Under the pieces are notes generated by a model. That model saw only the letters and a program-made list of their open reading frames with translations. It did no database searches and was not told the DNA's origin. The translations under genes and the position numbers were made by a program. Shown here piece by piece: positions 13,789 through 21,803 of a DNA stretch of 22,995 nucleotides. The DNA comes from DSOS01 sp035286585 (GTDB lineage: Bacteria; Chloroflexota; Anaerolineae; Anaerolineales; UBA4823): the NCBI GenBank assembly GCA_035286585.1, contig DATEDC010000163.1, forward strand, positions 1 through 22,995. The letters are read 5' to 3'. The number at the start of each line of letters is the position of its first letter. Position 1 is the first letter of the stretch.

Positions 13789-13914
13789 CAATAAATAATT
13801 CAAAACCAATGAATAAATAGAGCTCAGCTATGGTTCTATAACATCTTTTAATGCAGCTTCAACAGTGGCAATCCGATTATCCAGAACCAGGAACTTTTCA
13901 GGAGGTAAGCGAGC

Positions 13915-15009
13915 ATGGCAGAAACTATATTACCGCCTACGCAGCTTAAAGGTGTAATCAGACAACTCTCCACACTTGACCGCTACCTGACGCTGTGGAT
14001 CTTTCTGGCTATGGCTGTCGGCGTGGGAATCGGGTTCCTGTACCCTGCGGCGGTAGAAAATCTCAATAACGCGGTTTCCGTCGGAACGACCAACATCCCC
14101 ATCGCCATCGGGTTGATCCTGATGATGTACCCGCCGCTGGCAAAGGTGCGCTACGAGGAGCTGGGCGACGTTTTCCGCAACTGGAAAATACTCGGCCTTT
14201 CCCTGCTGCAGAACTGGGTGATCGGACCGATCCTGATGTTCATCCTGGCGGTAGTTTTCCTGCGCGGTTACCCCGATTACATGAGCGGCCTGATCCTGAT
14301 CGGCCTGGCGCGCTGCATTGCCATGGTGATCGTGTGGAACGAGCTGGCTAAAGGAGACACGGAATACGCCGCCGGATTGGTAGCTTTCAACAGCATCTTC
14401 CAGGTGCTGTTTTACAGCCTGTACGCTTATATCTTCATCACCGTCCTGCCCACCTGGTTGGGCATGGTGGGTAGCGTGGTGGATATCACCATCGGCGAGA
14501 TCGCCAGGAGCGTCTTCATTTACCTGGGCATCCCCTTCATCGCCGGCTTCCTAACGCACTTCATCCTGATCCGGATTAAAGGCCGTGACTGGTATTACAA
14601 AGCCTTCATCCCCAAAATCAGTCCTCTGACGCTGATCGCCTTGCTGTTCACCATCGTGGTTATGTTCAGCCTGAAAGGCGAGCTGATCGTGACCATTCCC
14701 CTGGATGTGGTGCGCATCGCCATCCCGCTGTTGTTCTACTTCGTGCTCATGTTCCTGGTCAGTTTCTTCATGGGCCGGGCGATTGGAGCGGACTACAGCA
14801 AAACCACCACCCTGGCTTTCACCGCAGCCAGCAACAACTTCGAGCTGGCGATTGCCGTGGCGGTGGCGGTGTTCGGTATCTCCTCCGGGCAGGCCTTCGC
14901 CGCCGTGATCGGCCCGCTGGTGGAGGTGCCGGTGATGATCGGGCTGGTGAACGTGGCGTTTTGGCTGCAGAAGAAAGTTTATATCCCAGTCAGAGCGGCA
15001 CAAGATTAG
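13915..15009 (+). CDS. acr3: Acr3 arsenite efflux permease
   Basis: A 364-residue, ten-helix transporter of the BASS/ACR3 family that exports As(OH)3 using the proton gradient. Family features are LSTLDRYLTLWIFLAMAVGVGIG at the start (quoted in part: residues about 17-39), the region around NIPIAIGLILMMYPPLAKV, and the essential cysteine Cys134 in GLARCIAMVIVWNELAKGD. The late helix AASNNFELAIAVAVAVFG and the ending VEVPVMIGLVNVAFWL also match. Length is standard. ATG 13915 follows AGGAGGT. No ArsR operator lies directly in front, so it probably depends on the promoter at 11423 or an unseen one. No arsenate reductase (arsC) or arsA is in the window, so the thioredoxin-like neighbours are the only visible redox partners. 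Confidence 0.95.
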   Translation: MAETILPPTQLKGVIRQLSTLDRYLTLWIFLAMAVGVGIGFLYPAAVENLNNAVSVGTTNIPIAIGLILMMYPPLAKVRYEELGDVFRNWKILGLSLLQNWVIGPILMFILAVVFLRGYPDYMSGLILIGLARCIAMVIVWNELAKGDTEYAAGLVAFNSIFQVLFYSLYAYIFITVLPTWLGMVGSVVDITIGEIARSVFIYLGIPFIAGFLTHFILIRIKGRDWYYKAFIPKISPLTLIALLFTIVVMFSLKGELIVTIPLDVVRIAIPLLFYFVLMFLVSFFMGRAIGADYSKTTTLAFTAASNNFELAIAVAVAVFGISSGQAFAAVIGPLVEVPVMIGLVNVAFWLQKKVYIPVRAAQD

Positions 15010-15100
15010 CAGGACCTGGGGAAGACGGCGCGGGATTTGAGTGAAGAGGAATTCATTTAGAGAAGCTGACCCAAGCCTGAAATCAAAATTGGAGGCTGGC

Positions 15101-15352
15101 ATGAAAATCGAAATCCTGGGTACCGGGTGTTACAACTGCATCAAGCTGGAAACCCTGATTCACGAAGTTCTCGTAGAACTGAAAAAGGGTGACGTAGATA
15201 TCGTGCGCATCGATGATGAAGCTTATATCCGCAAACATATGCCCCTCGATGAGCTGCCCGGGCTGTTGATCAACGGTATTCTGGCGAGCGTCCGCGAGCT
15301 GCCGGACAGGGAAACATTGAAAGGCTGGCTGCAAAACGCTAATGCTGATTGA
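15101..15352 (+). CDS. Second small thioredoxin-fold protein
   Basis: From ATG 15101 with GGAGG nine bases upstream this is 83 residues. It is the same fold as the thioredoxin at 12968, but its active site is Cys-Tyr-Asn-Cys (ILGTGCYNCIKLE) and its cis-Pro loop is ELPGLLINGILAS. A longer frame starting at 15041 has no ribosome-binding site and is not preferred. It overlaps the next gene by 11 bases, so the two are translationally linked. It is presumably the thiol partner of Acr3 or of the Fe-S protein. Confidence 0.9.
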   Translation: MKIEILGTGCYNCIKLETLIHEVLVELKKGDVDIVRIDDEAYIRKHMPLDELPGLLINGILASVRELPDRETLKGWLQNANAD

Positions 15353-15902
15353 AGATTATGACCTCGAAGTTTTCACCCCACCTTGCGAGCCAGGTGCGGA
15401 GCGCTACGCGGCGCGGGCGCGTTTGTCTGTCGATATCTCGGAATTCCTGCCCTATCTCAATTCTACGCTGCGCGGTGCAGTCTATCATCCCACGGCTAAT
15501 GCCCTGACCTGGAAGAAGGGTGGGCACAACATCGCCTTCCACGCTTACGAGATTGCCACCAGCAACGTCGAAGACCGCGATGGCGCGAAGAAGGAACTCA
15601 AGGGGCTGATTAACCTGGTTAACCGCACCTGGGAGCGGCGGGAGGAGATAGCGCCTGACTATACTACACACCAGCGCCCAACGCCAATGGCCCTCTTCAA
15701 GCTGCTGCCGCAGACTAACTGCAAGCAGTGCGGCGAACCGACCTGTTACACTTTTGCGCTAAAACTGGCTGCCTCGCAGAAGAGACTTACCGATTGCCCG
15801 CCGCTTTTCGAGTCACAGTGCGCTGAGAAGCTGGCATCGCTGGAGGGTATCGTCACCGACAGAGGCTATCAGCCGTGTACCGAGCTAAGCGAGGGGCGGT
15901 AA
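15342..15902 (+). CDS. Fe-S protein with CODH/ACS corrinoid-type four-Cys motif
   Basis: A 186-residue soluble protein. The C-terminal third carries Cys127-x2-Cys130-x4-Cys135-x16-Cys152 (TNCKQCGEPTCYTFALKLA), the PF04060-type motif that binds a [4Fe-4S] cluster in corrinoid Fe-S proteins and RnfB. Residues 1-115 form an alpha/beta domain not recognised, containing VYHPTANALTWKKGGHNIAFHAYEIA (residues about 48-73). The start codon lies inside the end of the preceding thioredoxin gene, so both are co-translated. Proteins of this kind are often found next to acr3 in anaerobes. A role in electron supply or metalloid redox is inferred from this placement only. Confidence 0.85.
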   Translation: MLIEDYDLEVFTPPCEPGAERYAARARLSVDISEFLPYLNSTLRGAVYHPTANALTWKKGGHNIAFHAYEIATSNVEDRDGAKKELKGLINLVNRTWERREEIAPDYTTHQRPTPMALFKLLPQTNCKQCGEPTCYTFALKLAASQKRLTDCPPLFESQCAEKLASLEGIVTDRGYQPCTELSEGR

Positions 15903-15921
15903 ACCGGCGGTTTTTCACTGG

Positions 15922-15940
15922 AGCGAGCCTCATCGCTCTA
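15922..15940 (+). repeat. Hairpin repeat, copy 1 (possible terminator of the arsenic operon)
   Basis: GAGCGA-GCCTCA-TCGCTC, a 6-bp stem with 6-base loop just after the Fe-S gene, followed by an A/T-rich run. Seventeen of eighteen bases of AGCGAGCCTCATCGCTCT recur at 17427-17444. Confidence 0.5.
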
Positions 15941-15975
15941 AAATTATTCTACTTTTGTTTTTAGGAGACGTCAAG

Positions 15976-16134
15976 TTGCGGGAACGCCTGCAAGAACAAC
16001 AGGGAATTGAAGGATTGATTCTGGGGGGAACGGAATTACCTCTGCTGTTGCGCGATGAAAGCGGGATTGATATGCTGGTGCTTGACACTGCTCGCATACA
16101 TGTGGATCGTGCGGTGAGTGAGCTATTATCGTAA
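15976..16134 (+). pseudogene. C-terminal remnant of an aspartate/glutamate racemase
   Basis: The frame reads LRERLQEQQGIEGLILGGTELPLLL, then VLDTARIHVDRAVSELL and a TAA at 16132, which is the C-terminal quarter of the Asp/Glu racemase family. The second catalytic-cysteine position reads Gly (LGGTEL), where many members have LGCTEL; some homologues also have Gly, so this alone is not proof of decay. The first ~170 residues are absent. A TTG at 15976 with GGAGA upstream could start a 52-residue peptide by chance. It is convergent with the MFS gene, 6 bases apart. Confidence 0.78.
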
Positions 16135-16140
16135 GTTTGC

Positions 16141-17334
16141 TCATCTGATTTGTTTGCGGAGAGAGTAGAAAATCGGGACCGACGCGAATTGTGCCGTTAC
16201 CGAAAATGTAACCAGGGCCGGGATTGAAATGTCATACAATACGCCGATGATCAGGCTGCCCAAAAACCAGAAGATCCCATAGGCTGTGTTGAAGACGCCG
16301 TAGGCGAAACTGCGCCGCTCGGCTGAGACCATGTCCCCGATGGCTGCCCGCATGATCGATTCCTGTGCCCCCATGCCCACGCCCCACAACGCCATGCCCA
16401 GTAAGGCAGGATAAAAACCGCCAAAAAACACCAGCGGCGCGAAGAGGGCAGAAATCAGAGCCACGATCATCATGGTCGGCAGGCCAATACGGTCGAACAA
16501 ACGCCCGAACAGCATGGCAGACAAGGCATCCACTCCCATGGCCACCGCATAAAAAACAGGCACCAAAGCCGGGGTTACAACGGCTGCTTTTTCAAAATGG
16601 TAAGCAATGAGTGGGAAATCGGCGAAACCGGCGGCAATCAGCGATGCAGCCGCTATATACAACCAGAACGAGCGTGTGAACCCCTGAACCTGAAGACTCG
16701 TTTGGTTTATTTCAAGATCCTGTGGTCGCGGATAGAGATAACGAGCAACGGCGAGCACTCCCAGGGCTAACAAGGCCGGTAAGAGCAGCACACTGTAACC
16801 GAATTGATATCCTTCACGGGTATAAAGGACAGCGGCAACGATCAACGGGCCAATGATCGCCCCGACCTGATCCAGGGCTTCGTGCACTCCAAAACCCCAA
16901 CCGCGTCCGATGTGCTGCGTGGCGTAAGACAGCATGGCGTCGCGTGGGGGTACACGGATGCCTTTTCCGAGGCGCTCGAGAATCATCAAGGCGGCGGCTA
17001 GCGGCCAATTTCCGGCCAGGGCCAGCATGGGAACCGCAATCAAGTTGACCGCGTACCCAAAAAATGTGATTGTCCAGTAGCGCCCCGTTTTGTCGCTAAA
17101 AAAACCGGATATCAGTCGTAAGGCATATCCAATCAATTCCCCCAATCCCGAAACGATCCCAACCACCGCGCCGCTTGCGCCGAGGATCGCCAGATAGGGG
17201 CCATTAATGCTGCGCGCTCCCTCGTAAGTCATATCTGCGAAGAGACTGACAATACCGATCAGCACAACAAATCGGAGTGCTGTTCGGGCTGATACAGCCT
17301 GTCCATTCTGGTGCAGAACTTCTGCTTTATCCAT
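16141..17334 (-). CDS. MFS transporter, unknown substrate
   Basis: A 397-residue, 12-helix major facilitator protein. The N-terminal half has SLFADMTYEGARSINGPYLA and the loop 2-3 motif-A-like GFFSDKTGRYW. A second basic loop, GRLFDRIGLPTM, occurs in the C-terminal half at the equivalent site. ERLGKGIRVPPRDAMLS is a motif common in this MFS subgroup. It is not ArsJ as far as can be seen, and no partner GAPDH gene is present. No Shine-Dalgarno is seen before ATG 17334. A hairpin at 17361-17392 lies just upstream and could insulate or attenuate it. Hairpin repeats flank the gene on both sides. Substrate cannot be assigned. Confidence 0.9.
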   Translation of the reverse strand: MDKAEVLHQNGQAVSARTALRFVVLIGIVSLFADMTYEGARSINGPYLAILGASGAVVGIVSGLGELIGYALRLISGFFSDKTGRYWTITFFGYAVNLIAVPMLALAGNWPLAAALMILERLGKGIRVPPRDAMLSYATQHIGRGWGFGVHEALDQVGAIIGPLIVAAVLYTREGYQFGYSVLLLPALLALGVLAVARYLYPRPQDLEINQTSLQVQGFTRSFWLYIAAASLIAAGFADFPLIAYHFEKAAVVTPALVPVFYAVAMGVDALSAMLFGRLFDRIGLPTMMIVALISALFAPLVFFGGFYPALLGMALWGVGMGAQESIMRAAIGDMVSAERRSFAYGVFNTAYGIFWFLGSLIIGVLYDISIPALVTFSVTAQFASVPIFYSLRKQIR

Positions 17335-17360
17335 AAATAGTTGATTTATGTGGCAATAAA

Positions 17361-17392
17361 ATAGCCACTGCCTGTGTTTTGGCAGAGGCTAT
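17361..17392 (-). terminator. Hairpin with T-rich trail upstream of the MFS gene
   Basis: ATAGCC/GGCTAT plus CTGCC/GGCAG pair across an 8-base loop with one A/A mismatch (11 bp in total). Read on the minus strand it is followed by TTTATT. It probably ends transcripts from the DinB gene side before the MFS gene begins. Confidence 0.5.
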
Positions 17393-17426
17393 CATCCGAG
17401 TTCACGGCAGTTTTGTATCATTTACA

Positions 17427-17444
17427 AGCGAGCCTAATCGCTCT
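17427..17444. repeat. Hairpin repeat, copy 2
   Basis: AGCGAGCCTAATCGCTCT, matching 15923-15940 with one loop difference. Both copies are followed at a similar distance by ATTCTA. The two copies bracket the racemase remnant and the MFS gene. Confidence 0.5.
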
Positions 17445-17503
17445 CAAGGGATTCTAAATCTTATAGCATGCAAAGTCAAGTAAAACCAATTTCCCCCCTC
17501 AAT

Positions 17504-18088
17504 TCAATCGAACTCCACTCCGACCAGGCTGGCGATCACGCCAATCTCTCCCAGATGTTGATATGGATGGGTCAGCCCAAAGTTCATCAAGCATTTACCC
17601 TTGGTCCAGCCGAGATAGTTTTTTATTAACCCCTCAGCGTTCACATGAGCCAGCCCTTCCTCGATGATGAGTTTGCGCAGGCGATCTGCACCCATCTGCG
17701 CATCCAGATCGCGGGCGTCAAGTGAACTGACAATCTCGCGCGTGCGCACCTGAACGGCCTGGGAGTATTCGTACAAGGCTGACAAATCGATTCGTTGGCT
17801 CAACTCGTCCACTTCAGAGAGGGTCATCTCGCTGCCGTGGTGCCGCCAGGGATAGTTCATACGCTCCATCCAATTGCCCTCGTCCAAAACCTGTGATCGA
17901 TCCACGACGAAACGATTCAGACCAGCGTCCTCGACGCGTGTCATGTGCCACAAGTTCCAGGCAATTGAATTGACCCGTGGGTGGGGCCGCTGGCGCATCA
18001 GGTCGTGTGGCACTCGGTCCCAGATTTCAGCCAGCCAAAAGCTGTAAAGGATATCATAGCGCTGCATAAAGAGTTGGGAGAATTCCAT
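17504..18088 (-). CDS. DinB-superfamily protein
   Basis: From ATG 18088 this is a 194-residue four-helix-bundle protein of the DinB/YfiT type. The usual metal triad is visible: His48 in AWNLWHMTRVEDAG, with His174 and His178 in THPYQHLGEIGVIASL. Members include thiol-S-transferases using bacillithiol or mycothiol, and many uncharacterised enzymes. A longer frame from 18166 would start inside the terminator of the preceding gene, so it is rejected. A TATAAT-like -10 (minus strand, 18108-18113) sits 19 bases before the ATG, suggesting its own promoter and a very short leader. The biochemical role is unknown. Confidence 0.85.
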   Translation of the reverse strand: MEFSQLFMQRYDILYSFWLAEIWDRVPHDLMRQRPHPRVNSIAWNLWHMTRVEDAGLNRFVVDRSQVLDEGNWMERMNYPWRHHGSEMTLSEVDELSQRIDLSALYEYSQAVQVRTREIVSSLDARDLDAQMGADRLRKLIIEEGLAHVNAEGLIKNYLGWTKGKCLMNFGLTHPYQHLGEIGVIASLVGVEFD

Positions 18089-18107
18089 AATACTGTAAAC
18101 CGTCTGT

Positions 18108-18113
18108 ATTATA
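18108..18113 (-). promoter_or_regulatory. Possible -10 box of the DinB-family gene
   Basis: TATAAT on the minus strand, between the upstream terminator and ATG 18088. No good -35 is visible at 16-18 bp. Confidence 0.3.
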
Positions 18114-18136
18114 TCGACTTTCACCAAATCCTTCAT

Positions 18137-18164
18137 TAAAAAGGTCCGGCACAAGGGCCGGACC
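18137..18164 (-). terminator. Intrinsic terminator of the glucose/sorbosone dehydrogenase gene
   Basis: GGTCCGGC and GCCGGACC form a perfect 8-bp stem with a 6-base loop (18143-18164). On the minus strand five T follow, 39 bases after the dehydrogenase stop. This is a textbook rho-independent terminator. Confidence 0.85.
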
Positions 18165-18202
18165 ATAAGAAATCAAGCTCACGAAGGTGGGTTCGTCTTC
18201 GT

Positions 18203-19639
18203 TCACGGAGCACGGACGATCCGCAAGATCATCCCTGTCTCACCAAAGGGAACCCCAGTCTGGTTGGCTAAAACATACAACTCGCCATGAGCATCCTGGC
18301 CGAATCCCAGTAAAGCCAGATTCAAGGCGTCCTGCCCATGAAGGGTGAACTCGAAAATCTTGCTTGTCTTAATTCGGTTCTCTTCGACGATATTCTTCTT
18401 GTTCAGGAAGAACAGGCGCCCTGCATTGCTGATCCCTGTCTCGGTGAATTGGGTGTAATCGCCAAAAACATAGCGACCTACCAGCCCGGGGATCGCGCTG
18501 CCGCGATAGACGAACCCGCCTACAACGGCGCGACCATCCTCGTTTTCGAGCAGGCTCTCGGAGGTGTTGTATTCCGCCACCGGGTCGATCAAATTGGAGG
18601 GTTCATTCGGGCAGGGGTCCTGGTCAAAAGCGAAGCCTGGACCTGCTCCATTTGGATCGAAACAGAAAGAGCCCTCTTTCACATTCCAGCCATAATTCCC
18701 ACCTGCCATCACCACATCAACTTCCTCAAGATCGTCCTGGCCTACGTCGCCTACGTAGAGGTCACCGGTCTGCATATCGAAAGTGAAGCGGAAGGGGTTG
18801 CGGAAGCCGTAGGCATAAATCTCACCCACAGCGCCGACCATGCCCACGAAGGGGTTGTCGGCAGGGATACCATATTGTCCATTGGCAGAGTTGGAACCCA
18901 GTGGGTCGATCCGCAGGATGGATCCCAAGGGATTGCTGAGATCCTGGGCGTTGCCTGAGGCGCTATGCCCGACACCCTGGTCATCGCGACCGCCGCCATC
19001 ACCGAAGGAGATGTACAGCATGCCATCTGGACCAAAGTTGAGCGCGCCACCGTTGTGATTAAACTGGGGCTCATCGATACGCAGCAACTCTCGGACGCTG
19101 GCAGGATCGACCACCGAGGCTGGATTGCCGGGGTTGGGGACCTGCCATTCGCGAATCACGGCCTGGTGGTTCGGCGTAACGCCCGGCGGCAAGGTGGAAA
19201 AATCAGCTACGCCAGATACCGGCTCGGAAGTATACGTGTAGAGCAGACCGTTCGTGGTGTACTGCGGGTGAAAGGTCACACCTAAAAAGCCACGTTCATC
19301 AAAAGTGCCTGGACCGAACGCTCCCAGAGAAACGAGCAGGCTGCTGAGGTCAGCGAAAACACTCTTATTACCTGTATCCAGGTCAATGACCCATAAAATC
19401 CCATCCTGATCCGAAACAAACAAGCGCCCGTCGTCCCCAGGCGCGATAGTTCCATAATTCGGGGCGGTTAAACCCGAAGCCAAAAGCTCGAGCTTGATGG
19501 TCTTGTCACTCTGCTCGATAACATCTGCCAGCAATCCTGTGGCAGCAGAAGCGATCGATGCTGTCAAAAGGATGCTCAGCAGCAGCAGGCTGACGATGAA
19601 CAGTCTTAGGTCTCCTCGTCTGATAGGATTTGTAAACAT
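18203..19639 (-). CDS. Secreted PQQ-type glucose/sorbosone dehydrogenase
   Basis: From ATG 19639 (GGAGGT upstream on the minus strand) it has 478 residues. The N-terminus is a signal peptide (RLFIVSLLLLSILLTASIASA, ending AASA-like near residue 34). The rest is one six-bladed propeller of the PF07995 family: GFLGVTFHPQY, FNHNGGALNFGPDGMLYISFGDGG, GSILRIDPLG, YAYGFRNPFRFTFD and GDVGQDDLEEVDVV are all recognisable. These enzymes oxidise sugars or aldoses outside the cell, usually with PQQ. Other family members are non-enzymatic, so catalysis is not certain. A TTG at 19651 overlaps the ribosome-binding site and is rejected as start. The gene has its own strong terminator. Confidence 0.9.
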   Translation of the reverse strand: MFTNPIRRGDLRLFIVSLLLLSILLTASIASAATGLLADVIEQSDKTIKLELLASGLTAPNYGTIAPGDDGRLFVSDQDGILWVIDLDTGNKSVFADLSSLLVSLGAFGPGTFDERGFLGVTFHPQYTTNGLLYTYTSEPVSGVADFSTLPPGVTPNHQAVIREWQVPNPGNPASVVDPASVRELLRIDEPQFNHNGGALNFGPDGMLYISFGDGGGRDDQGVGHSASGNAQDLSNPLGSILRIDPLGSNSANGQYGIPADNPFVGMVGAVGEIYAYGFRNPFRFTFDMQTGDLYVGDVGQDDLEEVDVVMAGGNYGWNVKEGSFCFDPNGAGPGFAFDQDPCPNEPSNLIDPVAEYNTSESLLENEDGRAVVGGFVYRGSAIPGLVGRYVFGDYTQFTETGISNAGRLFFLNKKNIVEENRIKTSKIFEFTLHGQDALNLALLGFGQDAHGELYVLANQTGVPFGETGMILRIVRAP

Positions 19640-20034
19640 ATTTACCTCCAATAAGCGTATCTACTGATATTTACTCAAATACATGGTTCGCTCTGAGTTC
19701 GTATTAAGCGGAGCCATCGTTTTCCAGCAACCGGGATAACAGATTGCATGGTCACATATTTATGGACTTAGGACGAACTATTGGAACACCTCCTTCCTAA
19801 TTGGGTGGTTCCCAACGCATGGGTATTGTTACTCGCCTGGCAGGTAGTAAGGAGAAATCCCGGCAATCAATGAATGAGGCGAGGGCTAAAAGTAGTTACG
19901 CTTCGGACACATTTCTGGATGTATAAGCCGCCCTGCCCTAACAAGATCTTAAAATATTTATCCCCACTCCAGCCACACCTGGACTGTAAAATTATATTTG
20001 TTCGCTAATTGGTCGGGGGGGTCGATCAGGTCAG
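19640..20034. other. Gene-free stretch between two minus-strand propeller genes
   Basis: I see no supportable gene, RNA or clear terminator here. It must hold the promoter of the dehydrogenase gene near 19660-19720, but no strong -35/-10 pair is evident. Translation of either strand gives only short frames without family resemblance. Confidence 0.5.
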
Positions 20035-21126
20035 CTACTGTGTTCTGATCACCACGAGCTTATCTGTACCCGACTCAGCCCCCCACACCTCGCCAGGCTT
20101 ACCCAGAATTTGGCGTACCGCAGCGCCCGGGCTGGGCAACTCATAAACGGTGAATACCTCAAGGACTGGGTCGAAGCGGACGATAGCGTTCGAGCCAAAG
20201 TCACTCAGCCAGACGATGTCCTGGTCATCTACATAAACAGCATAAGCCTGCGGGCGGTCCCCCGGAAGCTTCCACTCCTGCCAGGAATTGTTGTTTGGAT
20301 CATACACAGCGACCTGCCCCGCGTTCCATTCGCTAACCCAAATCCGCCCCTGCGAGTCAGACCAAACCCGGCGCGCGCCCTGACCCGAAGTGGGAGGCTC
20401 CAGAACGGTCGCTTCGCCTGTTTGCGGGTCGATGCTCCCGACATAGCTGTTTGCCAGCGAGGCATAATAGACCGCGCCATCGGGCGTTGACGTGATCCCA
20501 TACGGACCGCGCCCGCGCGGCGCGGCGAAGACCTCCACGCTCCCCGTGGACGGGTCAAGATAACCGTAGATCCCGCTTTGGCCGGTGAACCACAGGATAC
20601 CATTTCGGTCGAAGGCAGCCGTGTTGAGGTTTGCATACCCGCTGCCGGCCGGCAACGGAAAGACGCTGACTTCTTCGCTTTGTGGATCAACCCGGACGAT
20701 GGCGTTCAAGCCGCTATCTGTGATCCACGGCGCGCCATCCGGGCCGACAATGACCCCGTGCGGAGCTGACCCTGAGCCAAGCGGAATGTGATGCGTTTCC
20801 CCAGTGAGCGGGTCAAGCCGCCCCAATGCGCCTGCATGCTGCGCAGTGTACCAGACGGTCCCATCTGGAGCGGGCGCGACGTCATGCGGATGACTCCCTG
20901 CAGGTACGGGATATTCCTGGATAGTATATTCAGCAGGTGAGAGCGTATATTTTGGTGCAGGTTGGAGAATCGGTTCAGCAGGTGAAGCAGCATTTGTTGG
21001 AGATGCTACAATAATTGTTGGTTGAGCGACGATCGTCGCTGAGGCGGTTGAAACGGTTGGTACTGGTATATTGGTGCATCCCACCAGCATTGCGCTAACA
21101 ATTAAGATAAAACTTGTGCGGTACAT
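20035..21126 (-). CDS. Vgb-like beta-propeller lipoprotein
   Basis: From ATG 21126 (GGAGTG upstream) it has 363 residues. The lipoprotein signal MYRTSFILIVSAMLVGC ends in a good lipobox LVGC. A Pro/Ala/Thr-rich linker (to about 60) follows. Then come seven-bladed-propeller repeats of virginiamycin B lyase/streptogramin-lyase type: GTVWYTAQHAGALGRLDPLTGE, GAPWITDSGLNAIVRVDP, GILWFTGQSGIYGYLDP, GRIWVSEWNAGQVAVYDP and DIVWLSDFGSNAIVRFDP (each quoted in part). Many such proteins are annotated as Vgb by similarity but lack proven lyase activity; I could not confirm the catalytic His/Glu set. It is likely displayed on the outside of the cell membrane, with binding or lyase role unknown. Confidence 0.85.
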   Translation of the reverse strand: MYRTSFILIVSAMLVGCTNIPVPTVSTASATIVAQPTIIVASPTNAASPAEPILQPAPKYTLSPAEYTIQEYPVPAGSHPHDVAPAPDGTVWYTAQHAGALGRLDPLTGETHHIPLGSGSAPHGVIVGPDGAPWITDSGLNAIVRVDPQSEEVSVFPLPAGSGYANLNTAAFDRNGILWFTGQSGIYGYLDPSTGSVEVFAAPRGRGPYGITSTPDGAVYYASLANSYVGSIDPQTGEATVLEPPTSGQGARRVWSDSQGRIWVSEWNAGQVAVYDPNNNSWQEWKLPGDRPQAYAVYVDDQDIVWLSDFGSNAIVRFDPVLEVFTVYELPSPGAAVRQILGKPGEVWGAESGTDKLVVIRTQ

Positions 21127-21173
21127 TGTCACTCCATTCCAATAGGGGCTTACTGACCGATCCCCTCGCAACC

Positions 21174-21179
21174 ATTATA
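21174..21179 (-). promoter_or_regulatory. Possible -10 box of the Vgb-like gene
   Basis: TATAAT on the minus strand, 48 bases before the ATG. Two TTGACC words lie further upstream but at non-standard spacing, so the promoter is tentative. Confidence 0.3.
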
Positions 21180-21256
21180 AACGACTAATAAGGTCAACAA
21201 TATCTTGGTCAAAAATATCCGGCAGAAAAAGGAAGAAAAATAATTAGAACAATTGT

Positions 21257-21285
21257 TTGACAAATTTGATCTTTTTTGTTAGAAT
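21257..21285 (+). promoter_or_regulatory. Promoter of the VOC-BNR operon
   Basis: TTGACA (21257-21262), 17-bp spacer, TAGAAT (21280-21285). It has the same consensus words as the arsR promoters but no ATATTCGA operator, so it is probably constitutive or under other control. Confidence 0.7.
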
Positions 21286-21359
21286 TGGTCCAATCGTGCT
21301 CGGAGGACGTGCCTCCAACAATGTACGCGGTTAATCCCTCTCATCAAAAGGAGACAAAA

Positions 21360-21803
21360 ATGGCAACCATCAATCCATATCTCAATTTTAACGGAAATTG
21401 CGAAGAGGCATTCAATTTTTACAAATCCGTATTTGGCGGGGAATTTATGGACATTCAGCGCTTCAAGGATGTGCCTTCCGAGGCAGCGCTGCCCGAAGAC
21501 GAAGGCGAAATGATCATGCACGTTGCTTTACCAATTGGAGACGGCAATTTTTTGATGGGAAGCGACCAACCCTCGAGCATGGGCAAAGTCACGCGTGGGG
21601 ACAATGTCCAAATTTCTATCCAAACGGATAGCGACAATGAGACAGACCGACTGTTCAGCAGGCTTGCAGCGGGCGGGCAGGTCACCATGGCGCTGCAAGA
21701 AACCTTCTGGGGGGCGCGCTTTGGCATGCTCGTGGATAAGTTCGGCATCCATTGGATGGTAAACCAAGATATCAGCCAGCAAAATAAGGAGAATAATTCA
21801 TGA
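21360..21803 (+). CDS. VOC/PhnB-like protein
   Basis: From ATG 21360 (AAAGGAG upstream) it has 147 residues. It is a glyoxalase/VOC fold of the PhnB-like, PF06983 type: INPYLNFNGNCEEAFNFYKSVFGG at the start (residues about 4-27), HVALPIGDGNFLMGSD in the middle, and FWGARFGMLVDKFGIHWMVN near the end. Members often lack a known reaction. The longer frame beginning at 21276 lies over the promoter and is not used. Its stop overlaps the next start as ATGA, indicating translational coupling with the propeller protein. Confidence 0.9.
   Translation: MATINPYLNFNGNCEEAFNFYKSVFGGEFMDIQRFKDVPSEAALPEDEGEMIMHVALPIGDGNFLMGSDQPSSMGKVTRGDNVQISIQTDSDNETDRLFSRLAAGGQVTMALQETFWGARFGMLVDKFGIHWMVNQDISQQNKENNS

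Noticed and set aside
16141..17334. ArsJ organoarsenical exporter
   Set aside because: Although close to arsenic genes, it is on the opposite strand, has no ArsR operator and no neighbouring GAPDH, and its motifs fit a general MFS subgroup.
18089..18166. Longer N-terminus for the DinB-family protein (MVRPLCRTF...)
   Set aside because: These codons fall in the terminator hairpin of the preceding gene and in the probable promoter.
20035..21126. Streptogramin resistance (vgb) gene
   Set aside because: The fold is similar, but catalytic residues could not be confirmed and environmental propeller lipoproteins of this type are usually not lyases.
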